Shown piece after piece: positions 44,642 through 53,878 of a stretch of 64,000 nt of DNA. The DNA comes from Planctomycetales bacterium ZRK34 (GTDB lineage Bacteria > Planctomycetota > Phycisphaerae > Phycisphaerales > Zrk34), in contig CP050848.1 of the NCBI GenBank assembly GCA_014873095.1, positions 2,539,850 through 2,603,849 of the forward strand, given 5' to 3'. The notes below the pieces were generated by a model that worked only from the letters and a program-made list of their open reading frames with translations, was not told where the DNA came from and made no database searches. Every line of letters starts with the position of its first letter. Positions within the stretch are counted from its first letter, which is position 1. A program made the translations under genes and the position numbers.

Positions 44642-46359
44642 AACGCTGGTTCGCTTTCATCCTTGATCGCGTGGGCCCGCTCGACATCGCTGTCGGGCTG
44701 GTGATCGTTGTGGCGATCGGTCGACTGATCGAACGCCCGATTGCGGGTGTCGAAGCGCCGATCACCAGTGATACGGTGCTGCTGGCGTGCTTCGGGATCA
44801 CGGCGCTGATTTGCGTGTTCCGCCTGGCGCTGGGTTTGATCCAGTACGCACTGCGGTTCGGCTCGGGGTCGCTCGGCGTGGCGCGGACTGTGCTGGATGA
44901 AGCGATTCGCATGAAGGTCGCGGTCGTTTTCATGGCGTTGTTGCTGGTGATCGTGCCGATCTTGCCGTTTGTGATTTCGGGGGATGAACCGCTGCGGTAT
45001 CGGGTGCAGAGCTTTCTGAGCTACAGCCTGATGCTGACCTCGGTGCTGCTGAGTCTGATGACGATCTTTCTGGCGTGCGGCACGCTGTCCAACGAGATCA
45101 CCGACAAGCAGATTTTTATCACGGCGGTCAAACCCATCAGTCGCGGGGCGTACCTGGCGGGCAAGTGGCTCGGCATCGTGATGCTCGACGCGGTGTTGCT
45201 GACCGTGGCGGGGGCGGCGATCTACGGGTTCACGACCTTCTACCTCGCGCAGCTTCCGCCGGCTGACATGCTCGACGCCCAGGCGCTGCGGGATGAAGTG
45301 CTGGTGGCGCGCGTGGCGAGCAGGCCGGACCCGAAGATTCCGCTGGAGGATCGGGTGTGGATGATGGTCGAGCAGCTCGAAAAGGAAAACCCCGGCGCGA
45401 TCGAACAACTCGGCCGTGAGACGGCGATGGAGCTCGGCATGATGGGGGCCCAGCGCGGCAAGCTGATGGAGTGGGGCCGCACGCTCGCGCATAACCAGTA
45501 CGCCGATCAGGTGCTCAAGCAGTGGAAGAGCGTGGGCCCGATGCGGACCGAGGTGTATGTCTTCGACGAGCTCAAACCGCTGATCACCGAATGGCAGGCG
45601 AAGGTTCAGGCCTGGAACGACGCCAAGGCCGCCGCGGAATCCTCCGGCCAGCCGGCGCCGCCGCTGCCGCAGCGCGAGTTCATTCAGCTTCGTTACAAGA
45701 TCAAGACATCCAAGAACGTCCCGGACAATCAGATCATCATGGGTGTGGCGTACAACGGCCAGCGCCGCATGATCAAGATGACCACCGGCTCGGCGCAGAT
45801 CATCACGCTGCCGGTCGACTTCATCAGCGACGAAGGCGTGTTGGAGATCGCCTGGCACAACCCGCTGCCGACGAATCCGACGGTGACCTTCTCCGGGTCA
45901 GACGGCATGGAGCTGCTGTACAAGGTCGATAGCTTCGGGCCGAACTTTCTGCGGACGATGCTGGCGATGTGGATCAAGCTGGCCTTCCTGGCGATGCTGG
46001 GGTTGATGGCGGCGACGTTCCTGGGCTTCCCGGTGGCGTGCCTGCTGGCGCTGCTGATCTACGGGGCGGCGGTGACCAGTCCGTTCCTGACCGACTCGCT
46101 GCGCAGCTTCGGGAACAAACCCGAAGACACCTTCGGGGCGATCGAGATGGTGATGAAGTACATCGCCAGCGGGGTGACGACGCTCGTGAGTAAATACGCG
46201 GACTATCCGGCGACCTCGCAGGTCGTCGACGGGCGACTGTTTTCATGGGGCTCGACGGGTAGCTGCCTGTTGTGGATCGGCCTGGTGTGGACGGGTCTGA
46301 TCGGCTCGCTGGGCTGGCTGATCTTCCGCCGCCGCGAACTGGCGAGGGTGCAGGTCTGA
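44638..46359 (+). CDS. ABC-2-type permease with large extracytoplasmic loop
   Basis: 573 aa, starting at a GTG that overlaps the ATPase stop codon by 4 nt. Transmembrane helices are at the beginning (FAFILDRVGPLDIAVGLVIV, VVFMALLLVIVPILPFVI, GIVMLDAVLLTVAGAAIY) and the end (LTRTMLAMWIKLAFLAMLG-like to IFRRRELARV). Between them is an extracytoplasmic domain of about 250 residues (about 200-440) with a helical part and a beta part (FIQLRYKIKTSKNVPDNQII). The NEITDKQIFITAVKPISRGA segment is shared with the permease at 37845. It is the membrane half of the exporter encoded with 43454. Confidence 0.85.
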   Translation: MKRWFAFILDRVGPLDIAVGLVIVVAIGRLIERPIAGVEAPITSDTVLLACFGITALICVFRLALGLIQYALRFGSGSLGVARTVLDEAIRMKVAVVFMALLLVIVPILPFVISGDEPLRYRVQSFLSYSLMLTSVLLSLMTIFLACGTLSNEITDKQIFITAVKPISRGAYLAGKWLGIVMLDAVLLTVAGAAIYGFTTFYLAQLPPADMLDAQALRDEVLVARVASRPDPKIPLEDRVWMMVEQLEKENPGAIEQLGRETAMELGMMGAQRGKLMEWGRTLAHNQYADQVLKQWKSVGPMRTEVYVFDELKPLITEWQAKVQAWNDAKAAAESSGQPAPPLPQREFIQLRYKIKTSKNVPDNQIIMGVAYNGQRRMIKMTTGSAQIITLPVDFISDEGVLEIAWHNPLPTNPTVTFSGSDGMELLYKVDSFGPNFLRTMLAMWIKLAFLAMLGLMAATFLGFPVACLLALLIYGAAVTSPFLTDSLRSFGNKPEDTFGAIEMVMKYIASGVTTLVSKYADYPATSQVVDGRLFSWGSTGSCLLWIGLVWTGLIGSLGWLIFRRRELARVQV

Positions 46360-46361
46360 CC

Positions 46362-48575
46362 ATGAAAGGCAAGGACACCACCATCATCGTGATCGCGCTG
46401 CTCGGGCTGGTCGGCCTGCTGGCTGGTGCTGCGTCGCTGATGCCGGCGATCAACGAAGAGCGCGTCGCGCTGCAGTTGACCGCCAACGAGCAGCTCATGA
46501 AAAACCTGCCGCCGGAGATCGCCGTCACGCAGGCGGCGCTGGGCAGCTTCCGCGGGCTGGCGGTCGATGTGCTTTGGGCGCGGGCGGAGAAGATGAAGCA
46601 GGAGGGCCAGTTCTGGGAGGCCAATCAGCTCGCGGAGATGGTCACGAAGCTTCAGCCGCGTTTTGCGCAGGTGTGGGCGTTTCATGCGTGGAACATGGCG
46701 TACAACATTTCCGTGGCGACCCACACGCCGGCCGAGCGATGGAAGTGGGTCAACGACGGTGTGAACCTGTTGCGCGATGAAGGCATTCCGCTGAACCCGA
46801 ATTCGGTGCTGCTGTACAAGGAACTGAGCTGGATATTCCTGCACAAGATCGGCATGTTCTCCGACGACATGCACTGGTACTACAAGCTGCAACTGGCGAT
46901 GCGCTGGCAGATGATTCTCGGCGAGCCGGTGGCGGGCGATACCGAACAGGTCATCGACCAGTTTCGCCCGATTGCGGAAATGTTCGAGCAGTATGTCAAT
47001 CGCCGGGAACTCGACGCCGCGGTGCGCGACGAATTTTCCAAGCTGGCCGATCACCCCGATCTTGGGGACAAAATCTGGCCGCTGCGTGATCTGACGATTC
47101 AGCTTTTCGACATCCGCCTCAAGCGTCTGCGTGAGGAGATTGCCGCCGACGATCCGGACCTCGCCAAGATGCTGGCCCCGCTGCGTAAGGCCGTCGATGC
47201 GCAGCGCCAGCGGGAAGTCGGCCAGCCGCTGGAGCGACTGATTGCGGACGACCCGGCGGTCGGTGAGCAGGTCGCAAAGCTTCGCGAGATGGGGTTCAGC
47301 CTCGACGAGCCGTTGCTGGCCCGCATCGGGTTTGTTCATACGCAGACGACGTCGAACGACCTGAAGCTGATGGGCGCCAAGGCGATTGACGAGCATCCCG
47401 AGACCACGTCCAAGCTCGAAGCCTGGCTCAGCGACGCCTCGATCGCCGAGCCGCGCGAAAAGATCATCGCTTTCACACGGGCCAAGGTGCTTACCGATCA
47501 GTACCACATGGACCCGATGTGGATGCTGGAGTTGATGGAGGGCGCGTGGTTCGTCAAGCGCGGTGAAGACCCCACGCCGATTCCGCTGGACTGGCGCCAC
47601 CCCGCGTCGCACGGGTTGTATTGGGCGGCACTGGGCGTTCGCAAAAGCAAGGGGCTGTTGCGCCCCGGGGATTACGATCTGTTGAACACTGACCGCCAGG
47701 TGCTTCACGCCCTGCAGGCGCTGACGCACACCGGCAAGCTGATCTTCGATCCAGTCGCTCCGTACTACGCCCAGCAGCCGGATGTGCGCTACATCAACGC
47801 CTACGACCGGGCGGTCTACGGCGCCACCGAGCGCATCTTCAGCGAGCGGCTTCAGCACTCGGCAGCGCCTGAGAGCTTCGAAGCCGGTCACGAAAACTTC
47901 CTGATCTGGGCGATTCAGCAGCTCTACTTCGCCGGTCGCGATCAGATGGCTGAAGAGTACTACACGAAGCTGCGCAAGAAGTATTCACAGCGTCAGGCCG
48001 ACCGGATGGCGTTGTACTCCAAGCCGCTGCGTGAGTTCGTGCTGTTGACGTTTATTCGTGACGATGCAATCACGAGCCTGGACGAAGCGCGCGGCGCGAT
48101 TCAGGGCATGCTCGGGCAGTGGATCGATGAAGGGCTCGTCGCCGGTCAGGCCCAGCGAGCGGCGCGTTTGTACGACGAGGCCGAGTTCGCCCACGGCATC
48201 TACATGAAGAAGCAGGACTACAAGACGCAGGGCGCCGAAGAGATCGGTCGCAACCGCATGGCTCTGCCGCCGTTTGAGCAGATGGTCAGCGATGTGCTTT
48301 CGTCGTACCTGCTGGCGCCGGTCAGCGGCCAGCGGGCGGCGCTGCTCAAAGCCCGCGCCTGGAACAACGCGCCGATTCCGTTCAAGCAGCGCATCTTCGA
48401 TCGCATCAAGGATCGGCTCTACGACCAGATCCGCAAGAGCGGGCTCAACCCCGCCATCGCCATCCCCGAGCCGCCGGGCATGGAGGCTTATCGCAAGACC
48501 CACGCCAAGCCCCAGCCCGCCGAGCAGGGCGATCAGCTCGACGGCACCCAGAGCCGCCCGACCAACCGCAAGTGA
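46362..48575 (+). CDS. Large helical membrane-anchored protein of unknown function
   Basis: 737 aa from ATG 46362, two nt after the permease stop codon; upstream in-frame sequence belongs to the permease. One N-terminal transmembrane helix (TTIIVIALLGLVGLLAGAAS) is followed by about 700 mostly helical residues: LGSFRGLAVDVLWARAEKMK, FWEANQLAEMVTKLQPRFAQ, VWAFHAWNMAYNISVATHTP, IPLNPNSVLLYKELSWIFLH. The arrangement resembles TPR-like solenoids and occurs together with ABC-2 genes. I recognise no enzyme motif. It is probably the extracytoplasmic partner of the exporter, and close spacing argues for a shared transcript. Confidence 0.7.
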   Translation: MKGKDTTIIVIALLGLVGLLAGAASLMPAINEERVALQLTANEQLMKNLPPEIAVTQAALGSFRGLAVDVLWARAEKMKQEGQFWEANQLAEMVTKLQPRFAQVWAFHAWNMAYNISVATHTPAERWKWVNDGVNLLRDEGIPLNPNSVLLYKELSWIFLHKIGMFSDDMHWYYKLQLAMRWQMILGEPVAGDTEQVIDQFRPIAEMFEQYVNRRELDAAVRDEFSKLADHPDLGDKIWPLRDLTIQLFDIRLKRLREEIAADDPDLAKMLAPLRKAVDAQRQREVGQPLERLIADDPAVGEQVAKLREMGFSLDEPLLARIGFVHTQTTSNDLKLMGAKAIDEHPETTSKLEAWLSDASIAEPREKIIAFTRAKVLTDQYHMDPMWMLELMEGAWFVKRGEDPTPIPLDWRHPASHGLYWAALGVRKSKGLLRPGDYDLLNTDRQVLHALQALTHTGKLIFDPVAPYYAQQPDVRYINAYDRAVYGATERIFSERLQHSAAPESFEAGHENFLIWAIQQLYFAGRDQMAEEYYTKLRKKYSQRQADRMALYSKPLREFVLLTFIRDDAITSLDEARGAIQGMLGQWIDEGLVAGQAQRAARLYDEAEFAHGIYMKKQDYKTQGAEEIGRNRMALPPFEQMVSDVLSSYLLAPVSGQRAALLKARAWNNAPIPFKQRIFDRIKDRLYDQIRKSGLNPAIAIPEPPGMEAYRKTHAKPQPAEQGDQLDGTQSRPTNRK

Positions 48576-48633
48576 ACTTCCCGCCGACCTGCGCGTCTGA
48601 CCTGGTGTCAACACATCCACCGGGAGGCTCGCC

Positions 48634-49629
48634 ATGCAACAGACCCATTCGCCCCGTGACGAAGACCCGTCGGCCGGTCAGATCGTCAATGACACACTCA
48701 CCGAAATCATGCCCTGGCTCAGCAGCGCGGTGTTTCACCTGAGCCTGATGGTGCTGGCAATTTTCGTAGTCTGGATGACCGCTCAGTACGATGTGCCCGA
48801 CGATCCGATCATCGCCGTTCACCCACGGGTTCACGACCCGAATCGCCAGCCGCTGGACCCAAGTGACAACCTGATTGACGATTTGAAACCCTCCGAGATT
48901 CGCCGGACGGTGCCGACGGAGACGTCGGATGACAACCAATGGGAAAAGCTGATTGGCGTCACCGGAGGATTCAGGCCCACAACGGTGCTGCCGATCATCC
49001 AGGACACACCCGGTCTGCATCCGATCGATTCATGGCCCGGCACCGGTTCCACCACGATCTTCGATCCGCCGGTGGGTACGACGTTCAACTCGGTGGTGTA
49101 CGTGATCGACGCCTCGGGCTCGCTGGTGTCGGACATGGGGCTGGTGATCGACGAACTGCGGCGGTCGATTCAGCAGCTTGATCCCGATCAGAAGTTCACG
49201 GTGATCTTCTTTCAGCGTGACCTGGCGATCGAGGCCCCGCCGCGGGGGATGAAGTCGGCGACGGCGGCCATGAAAAAGCAGATTTTAGACTGGGTAACGC
49301 CTTCTCAGGGGAACCTTGTGCCCGGCGGAGCGTCTAACCCGGTTGCAGCGCTGACGGTGGCGCTGCGGTATCGTCAGCAAGTGCTTTTCCTGCTGTCGGA
49401 TAACATCACCGGGCGGGGCCGGTACGAGATGAATCAGCAGGTTCTGCTGGACGAGCTGGCGAGACTGAACGCGGATCATCGCACACAGGTGCATACGATC
49501 CAGTTTCTGTACCCGGACCCGCTGGGCACGCTCAAACGGATCGCCGACGAGCACGGCGGCACGCACCGGTTTGTCCGCGAAACGGATTTGATCCTGCGGA
49601 GCCGGCTCAAGCATGGATCGCCGGGGTGA
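48634..49629 (+). CDS. VWA-domain protein with TonB-like N-terminal helix (1)
   Basis: 331 aa. A 25-residue cytoplasmic tail precedes IMPWLSSAVFHLSLMVLAIF at about 26-45; within it Ser31-x3-His35 follows Pro-Trp, the same layout as in the TonB anchor, where Ser16 and His20 contact ExbB/ExbD. After a linker of about 90 residues comes a von Willebrand A domain (about 148-331) with MIDAS YVIDASGS, FTVIFFQRDLAIEAPPRGM and LFLLSDNITGRGRYEMN. The VWA domain should be periplasmic. The function is unknown; a link to the ExbB/ExbD genes downstream is inferred. A paralogue follows at 49817. Confidence 0.82.
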   Translation: MQQTHSPRDEDPSAGQIVNDTLTEIMPWLSSAVFHLSLMVLAIFVVWMTAQYDVPDDPIIAVHPRVHDPNRQPLDPSDNLIDDLKPSEIRRTVPTETSDDNQWEKLIGVTGGFRPTTVLPIIQDTPGLHPIDSWPGTGSTTIFDPPVGTTFNSVVYVIDASGSLVSDMGLVIDELRRSIQQLDPDQKFTVIFFQRDLAIEAPPRGMKSATAAMKKQILDWVTPSQGNLVPGGASNPVAALTVALRYRQQVLFLLSDNITGRGRYEMNQQVLLDELARLNADHRTQVHTIQFLYPDPLGTLKRIADEHGGTHRFVRETDLILRSRLKHGSPG

Positions 49630-49697
49630 GCCCCGAGGCGTTGACCGGGCGGGCTCGTACGCAGGCGTTAACATAACTGCCAACAGGCGCAGAAGAT

Positions 49698-49727
49698 TTG
49701 ACGTAGAATGAACATTCGTGGTATTCT
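49698..49727 (+). promoter_or_regulatory. Internal promoter before second VWA gene
   Basis: -35 TTGACG (49698-49703), 18-nt spacer, -10 TATTCT (49722-49727), in the 187-nt gap upstream of the start at 49817. The boxes match those of the PEP-CTERM promoter at 28229 except for spacing. It would drive the VWA2-TPR-ExbB-ExbD-TPR genes. Confidence 0.65.
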
Positions 49728-49816
49728 AGCGCGACTCGGCGGGGCGCCGGTGTCAAGGGAAGGACAGGCCCAGCCCACGGTTGTGAATCGAGCTAACCCA
49801 CGCAGGAGACCCCCCT

Positions 49817-50896
49817 ATGTGGTTCTGGTTATTTGCCGACGCTGAGGGCTCGGCCGACCCCGAGGCATCCAAAAGCCAAGCGATCAATCGCCCGCGTCCT
49901 CAACCTCGACCCGGCGACGCGCAAGAGGCGATCGTTGAAGTCGACGAAGAGGATGAGGACGAAGTCACTGTCGCCGGGGAAATCAACGAAGTCATGCAGC
50001 AGATGCTGCCGTGGATGACCAGCGTGCTTGTGCACCTGGGCATTATTGTTTTGGCGCTGTTCCTGGTGTGGTCGTACATCATGGTGACCGAGGAAGAGCA
50101 GCCGATCATTCCGGTGGCGCGTCTGAGCGAAAACCCCGGCGGTCAGCTTTCCGAATCCGACCAGGTCGACCTGCAGGCCACGCAGAATGTTCGCCAGGTT
50201 CAATCCGAAGAGGTGTCCACCGAGCAGTCGATGGACAACCTCAACGCCAACACCGATTCCAAGCTCGAGCTGATCGGTCTTTCCGGCGGCGGGGCGGCCG
50301 GCAAGATCGCGCCCTTCGGCACGACCACCGGCACCAGCTCCGGCATCGGCGCCCGCTTCTACGGGGCCGGCGGCAACGCCACCAAGATCATCTACGTCAT
50401 CGACGCCTCCGGCTCGCTGATCGATACATTGCCATTTGTCATCAAGGAACTGAAGCGCTCGATCAGCGAACTCAGCGACAAGCAGCAGTTCACCGTGATC
50501 TTCTTCCAGGCCGGTTCGGCGATCGAAGTGCCGCCGCGCGGTTGGAAGAACGCCACTTCCGACACCAAGAAGAAAGTCGCCGACTGGATCACCCTCGAGA
50601 CCGGCCACATCATCCCGCGCGGCTCGACCAACCCGATCCAGGCGCTGAACCTCGCCCTGAAATACCGCCCCGAATTGATCTTCATCCTCTCGGACAACAT
50701 CACCGGCCACGGCCGCTACGAAGTCGACCGTGATGGGCTGATGAAGATGCTCAACGACGCCAACAAGGATCGCAAGATCAAGATCAACACGATCCAGTTC
50801 CTGTATCCAGATCCGCTGAGCACGCTGAAAGACGTGGCCACGCAGCACGGCGGCATCTTCAAATTCGTCACCGAAGCCGACCTGGGGCTCAAATGA
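49817..50896 (+). CDS. VWA-domain protein with TonB-like N-terminal helix (2)
   Basis: 359 aa. A 60-residue cytoplasmic N-terminus has an acidic run (EVDEEDEDE). The anchor helix MLPWMTSVLVHLGIIVLALF (about 63-82) again has Pro-Trp and Ser69-x3-His73. The VWA domain has IYVIDASGSLIDTLPF (MIDAS), FTVIFFQAGSAIEVPPRGW and LIFILSDNITGHGRYEVD, clearly paralogous to the protein at 48634, and ends FKFVTEADLGLK. Between helix and VWA domain is a Ser/Gln-rich linker of about 90 residues. The stop codon overlaps the next start (ATGA), so the repeat protein is translationally coupled to it. A separate promoter lies just upstream. Confidence 0.84.
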   Translation: MWFWLFADAEGSADPEASKSQAINRPRPQPRPGDAQEAIVEVDEEDEDEVTVAGEINEVMQQMLPWMTSVLVHLGIIVLALFLVWSYIMVTEEEQPIIPVARLSENPGGQLSESDQVDLQATQNVRQVQSEEVSTEQSMDNLNANTDSKLELIGLSGGGAAGKIAPFGTTTGTSSGIGARFYGAGGNATKIIYVIDASGSLIDTLPFVIKELKRSISELSDKQQFTVIFFQAGSAIEVPPRGWKNATSDTKKKVADWITLETGHIIPRGSTNPIQALNLALKYRPELIFILSDNITGHGRYEVDRDGLMKMLNDANKDRKIKINTIQFLYPDPLSTLKDVATQHGGIFKFVTEADLGLK

Positions 50897-51930
50897 TCCG
50901 CATGACTCTGACATCACGACTGGCGGTTGTGGCTATGGTGTTCTTCGGTGCCCTGGCGGCGCAGGCTGACCAGATCAAGGTCGGCCCGCCCGGATCGCCC
51001 GGCATCGTGTACAACAACATCCGCGTGACCAGCATCCGCGAAGGGCTGTTGTACTTCGTGACCGCCGGCGGCGAGCAGTCAGCCCTGGTGGAAAACATCC
51101 AGGAACTCAAGATCGATCGCTACCCGGACTACGCCAAGGCCGACGCCCTGCTCAATGAGAAGGACTACGCCGGCGCCGCCAAGGTGCTCGACAAGCTTGC
51201 TGAGAACGTCAAAGAAGACTGGCTCAAGACGCTGGTGATGGCCAAGCTGGTGTTTGCGCTGGACCGCTCGGGGCAGTTTTCCAAGGCGATGATCCGCTAC
51301 CTGCAGTTGATTCAGCTCGACCTCAGCGACTACATCGTGAACCTGGTGCCGCAGCAGTTGCCCCAGGACGTCAAGCAGCGCAAGGAAGCGGCCAGCCAGC
51401 TCGAACAGGACATGCAGTTTGTCGCCGAGCCGAAGGTTCGCGAACTGCTGCAGAAGGTGCTGACCGCATTGAAGGAAGCGCCCGGCGAGGCCGAGCCGAT
51501 CGTGATGCCGCCGAGCGGCGGTGGGACCAGCGGTGGCGGCGGGCTCGTGGCCGGCTCGACCGAAGCGTCGCGCGACATCGTCGAAGAATTGCTGAACAAG
51601 AAGGAATACGAAAGCGCTCTCAAGCTGATTGACGAGCAGATCCAGGACCCCCGCAGCACGCTGAGCAAGCTGCTGTACCGGCGCGGTCTGGCGCTGGCGG
51701 GACTGGGGCGCAACGAGGATGCGGCGGTCGCCTTCATGCGGGTGATCGTGCACTTCCGCCCGCACACGACCAGCTACTACCAGCTCTCGCTGATCGAAGC
51801 CGGCAAGGTCTTCGTCAAGCTCGAGCAGCCTGACCACGCCAAGGCTTTGTGGACCGAAGCCAAGGGCATGATTCGCGACGATGATGAAACAGCCAAAGAG
51901 GTCGATCAACTGTTGAGCGGTCTCAAATAA
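50893..51930 (+). CDS. Periplasmic TPR-like protein
   Basis: 345 aa. The signal peptide ends ALAAQADQI. The first domain (about 25-75, VGPPGSPGIVYNNIRVTSIR and EGLLYFVTAGGEQSALVENI) is a small beta unit found in planctomycete proteins. Two helical repeat blocks follow (ADALLNEKDYAGAAKVLDKL, and NKKEYESALKLIDEQIQDPR with LLYRRGLALAGLGRNEDAAV), separated by a Gly/Ser linker. It is of the TPR type, for protein contacts. It starts inside the stop codon of the second VWA gene and precedes ExbB, so it is likely part of the same periplasmic complex. Confidence 0.78.
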   Translation: MIRMTLTSRLAVVAMVFFGALAAQADQIKVGPPGSPGIVYNNIRVTSIREGLLYFVTAGGEQSALVENIQELKIDRYPDYAKADALLNEKDYAGAAKVLDKLAENVKEDWLKTLVMAKLVFALDRSGQFSKAMIRYLQLIQLDLSDYIVNLVPQQLPQDVKQRKEAASQLEQDMQFVAEPKVRELLQKVLTALKEAPGEAEPIVMPPSGGGTSGGGGLVAGSTEASRDIVEELLNKKEYESALKLIDEQIQDPRSTLSKLLYRRGLALAGLGRNEDAAVAFMRVIVHFRPHTTSYYQLSLIEAGKVFVKLEQPDHAKALWTEAKGMIRDDDETAKEVDQLLSGLK

Positions 51931-52013
51931 CACCAACCAGCACCAGCGCCCCGGTCGCCGGCGGAAGCGGACCGCGGGTCAGACAGCACTCGAATTATTC
52001 ACAAGGAGACGCT

Positions 52014-52808
52014 ATGCGTTCGGCAATTTCTCGCAGTGGGTTCGCGGCGGCGGCCGTGGCGGGTCTGATGATGACGGCGGCGACACCCGCCTTCGCCCAG
52101 GCCCAACAGAGCAGTGTGTTCAAGATGTTCTTCTGGTCGGACAACCTGACCGGTGTGATCATCACTTGGGCCCTGATCCTCATGAGCGTCTGCGTGATGG
52201 CGCTGGTGATCAAGCACGTGATGGACAACCGCATGTCCAACATCATGCCGGAAGACACCGTGCTGATGTACGAAGAGATGCTTCAGGAAAAGCGTTTCCG
52301 TGAAGCCATCGAGCAGGCGGCCGACGATCCGTCGACCTTCGGGCAGATCGTTCACGCGTCGCTGTCCGAAGCCGCCAACGGCTACGGCGCGATGGAGCGG
52401 GCAATCGAGGAAACCACCGACCTGCTGGGCTCCAAGCGCGTCCGCGCGGTGGAAGTGCTCAACGTGCTCGGCGCCGTGGGCCCGATGGTCGGTCTGTTCG
52501 GCACCATCTACGGTATGATCGTGGCCTTCCAGGTCATCGTCGATAAGGGCGGCCAGCCCGACCCGGCCGAACTCGCCGGTGGTATTTCGACGGCTCTTGT
52601 GACGACGTTCTGGGGCCTGATCGTGGGTATTCCCGCCGTCGCCGCGGGCGCCCTGGTCCGCAACAAGATCGACGGCATCATGGTCGAGGTCATGATCCGC
52701 GCCGAGATGCTGATCAGCCAGTTCCAGCCGGGCGCCAAGAAGGGCGCCAAGCCGGCCGCCGCGGCCGCGTCTGCTGAGAGCTCCAAGCCCAAGCCGCGCC
52801 CCGAGTAA
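52014..52808 (+). CDS. ExbB/TolQ/MotA-family proton channel protein
   Basis: 264 aa with AAGGAG upstream. Unlike E. coli ExbB it begins with a signal-peptide-like helix (AAAVAGLMMTAATPAFAQAQ), a form known in some bacterial ExbB proteins. The first core helix is GVIITWALILMSVCVMALVI; helices 2 and 3 are VLNVLGAVGPMVGLFGTIYG and GGISTALVTTFWGLIVGIPA, with the conserved Thr residues of the channel. It forms the pentameric inner-membrane stator that uses the proton gradient together with ExbD. It is followed by three ExbD genes and preceded by two VWA proteins with TonB-like anchors. Confidence 0.95.
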   Translation: MRSAISRSGFAAAAVAGLMMTAATPAFAQAQQSSVFKMFFWSDNLTGVIITWALILMSVCVMALVIKHVMDNRMSNIMPEDTVLMYEEMLQEKRFREAIEQAADDPSTFGQIVHASLSEAANGYGAMERAIEETTDLLGSKRVRAVEVLNVLGAVGPMVGLFGTIYGMIVAFQVIVDKGGQPDPAELAGGISTALVTTFWGLIVGIPAVAAGALVRNKIDGIMVEVMIRAEMLISQFQPGAKKGAKPAAAAASAESSKPKPRPE

Positions 52809-52855
52809 TTTGAGAACCGCAGGTTCGTCATCGCGTCTAAGCCACAGGTGAGCGC

Positions 52856-53323
52856 ATGGCCAAGAAACATGAAGTCGAAAAACAGGAAGTGTCGCTGAAT
52901 CTGACGTCCATGATGGACATCGTCTTTCAGCTGATCATCTTCTTCCTGCTGGTGACCAACTTTACCTCGGCGGAGCTTCCGGAACTGGAGCCGCCGGACC
53001 TCGAGCACTCCGAGGCCATCGAAATCGACGGTCGCGACAAGCTCGTGATCAACATCATCCCCGACTCGTCAACCGGCATGGCCAAGGCCGTGCAGGTCGG
53101 TATGCAGAAGATCCCCCCGGGGGCCTACAACCAGCTGACCGACATCGTCAGCCAGGTTAAAACCGATCGTCCGGATGTCGAGATCGACCTTCGCGCCGAC
53201 GCCTCGATCAACTACGAGAACGTGCAGCCGGTGATGAACGCGATCACCGCCGCCGGCGTGGCGCGCATCAATCTCGTGGCTTACCTGGATGCGTCCAACC
53301 CCAAGCGCGAGAAGCGGGAATAG
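52856..53323 (+). CDS. ExbD/TolR family protein (1)
   Basis: 155 aa. One N-terminal helix with the essential Asp: VSLNLTSMMDIVFQLIIFFL, Asp at residue 21. The periplasmic domain (about 45-150) has the ExbD beta-alpha pattern (VEIDLRADASINYENVQPVM, GVARINLVAYLD). It makes the proton path with ExbB. The ribosome site lies in CAGGTGAGCGC, a fragment resembling the 34-nt dispersed repeat seen at 31065. Confidence 0.94.
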   Translation: MAKKHEVEKQEVSLNLTSMMDIVFQLIIFFLLVTNFTSAELPELEPPDLEHSEAIEIDGRDKLVINIIPDSSTGMAKAVQVGMQKIPPGAYNQLTDIVSQVKTDRPDVEIDLRADASINYENVQPVMNAITAAGVARINLVAYLDASNPKREKRE

Positions 53324-53326
53324 AAC

Positions 53327-53872
53327 ATGGCTGAGAAATCCAAAACCGTTCGCGCCAAGGGCGACGCCGATCATCTGCATGATGTCGGTAAAACCGATAC
53401 GATTCATCACGAATCGACCCGCAAGGCCGCTCGCCCCAAGAAGATGGCCGACCTGAACCTCACGTCGATGCTCGACGTCTGCTTTCAGTTGCTGATCTTC
53501 TTCATTCTCACGGCCAGCTTCGCCGTCGGCGAGGGCATCCTCCCGGCCGAGCTGCCGACCGGGCAGGGTAAAGCGTCGGACACCGAGGCCCCCGAGCAGC
53601 CGATCAAGCTGTTCCTCCGCAGCCTCGGCGGCGATGATGTGTCGATTCAGATCGAAGGCTCGCCGACCCCGCCGCGCGACTTCCGTGAGCTGTTCAGCGT
53701 GCTGCAGGGCATGCAGAACTCCCCGAGCAACCCCACCGCCCCGTACAACGCCGACGACCCGGTCATCATCAAACCCGACGGCACGGTCAAGTGGGTCCAC
53801 GTGGTCAACACCTTCAACGCCGCGATCCGAGCCAAGTACACCAACGTCAACTTCGCCACACCCAATAAGTGA
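53327..53872 (+). CDS. ExbD/TolR family protein (2)
   Basis: 181 aa, 3 nt after the previous stop codon. It has a longer, His/Lys-rich cytoplasmic tail (about 1-38), then ADLNLTSMLDVCFQLLIFFI with the membrane Asp at residue 50. The periplasmic part includes SLGGDDVSIQIEGSPTPPRD, NPTAPYNADDPVIIKPDGTV and WVHVVNTFNAAIRAKYTNVN. The first and last of these strings recur almost unchanged in the next protein, so the two ExbD genes are a tandem duplication distinct from the first ExbD. Confidence 0.93.
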   Translation: MAEKSKTVRAKGDADHLHDVGKTDTIHHESTRKAARPKKMADLNLTSMLDVCFQLLIFFILTASFAVGEGILPAELPTGQGKASDTEAPEQPIKLFLRSLGGDDVSIQIEGSPTPPRDFRELFSVLQGMQNSPSNPTAPYNADDPVIIKPDGTVKWVHVVNTFNAAIRAKYTNVNFATPNK

Positions 53873-53878
53873 GTGCTC

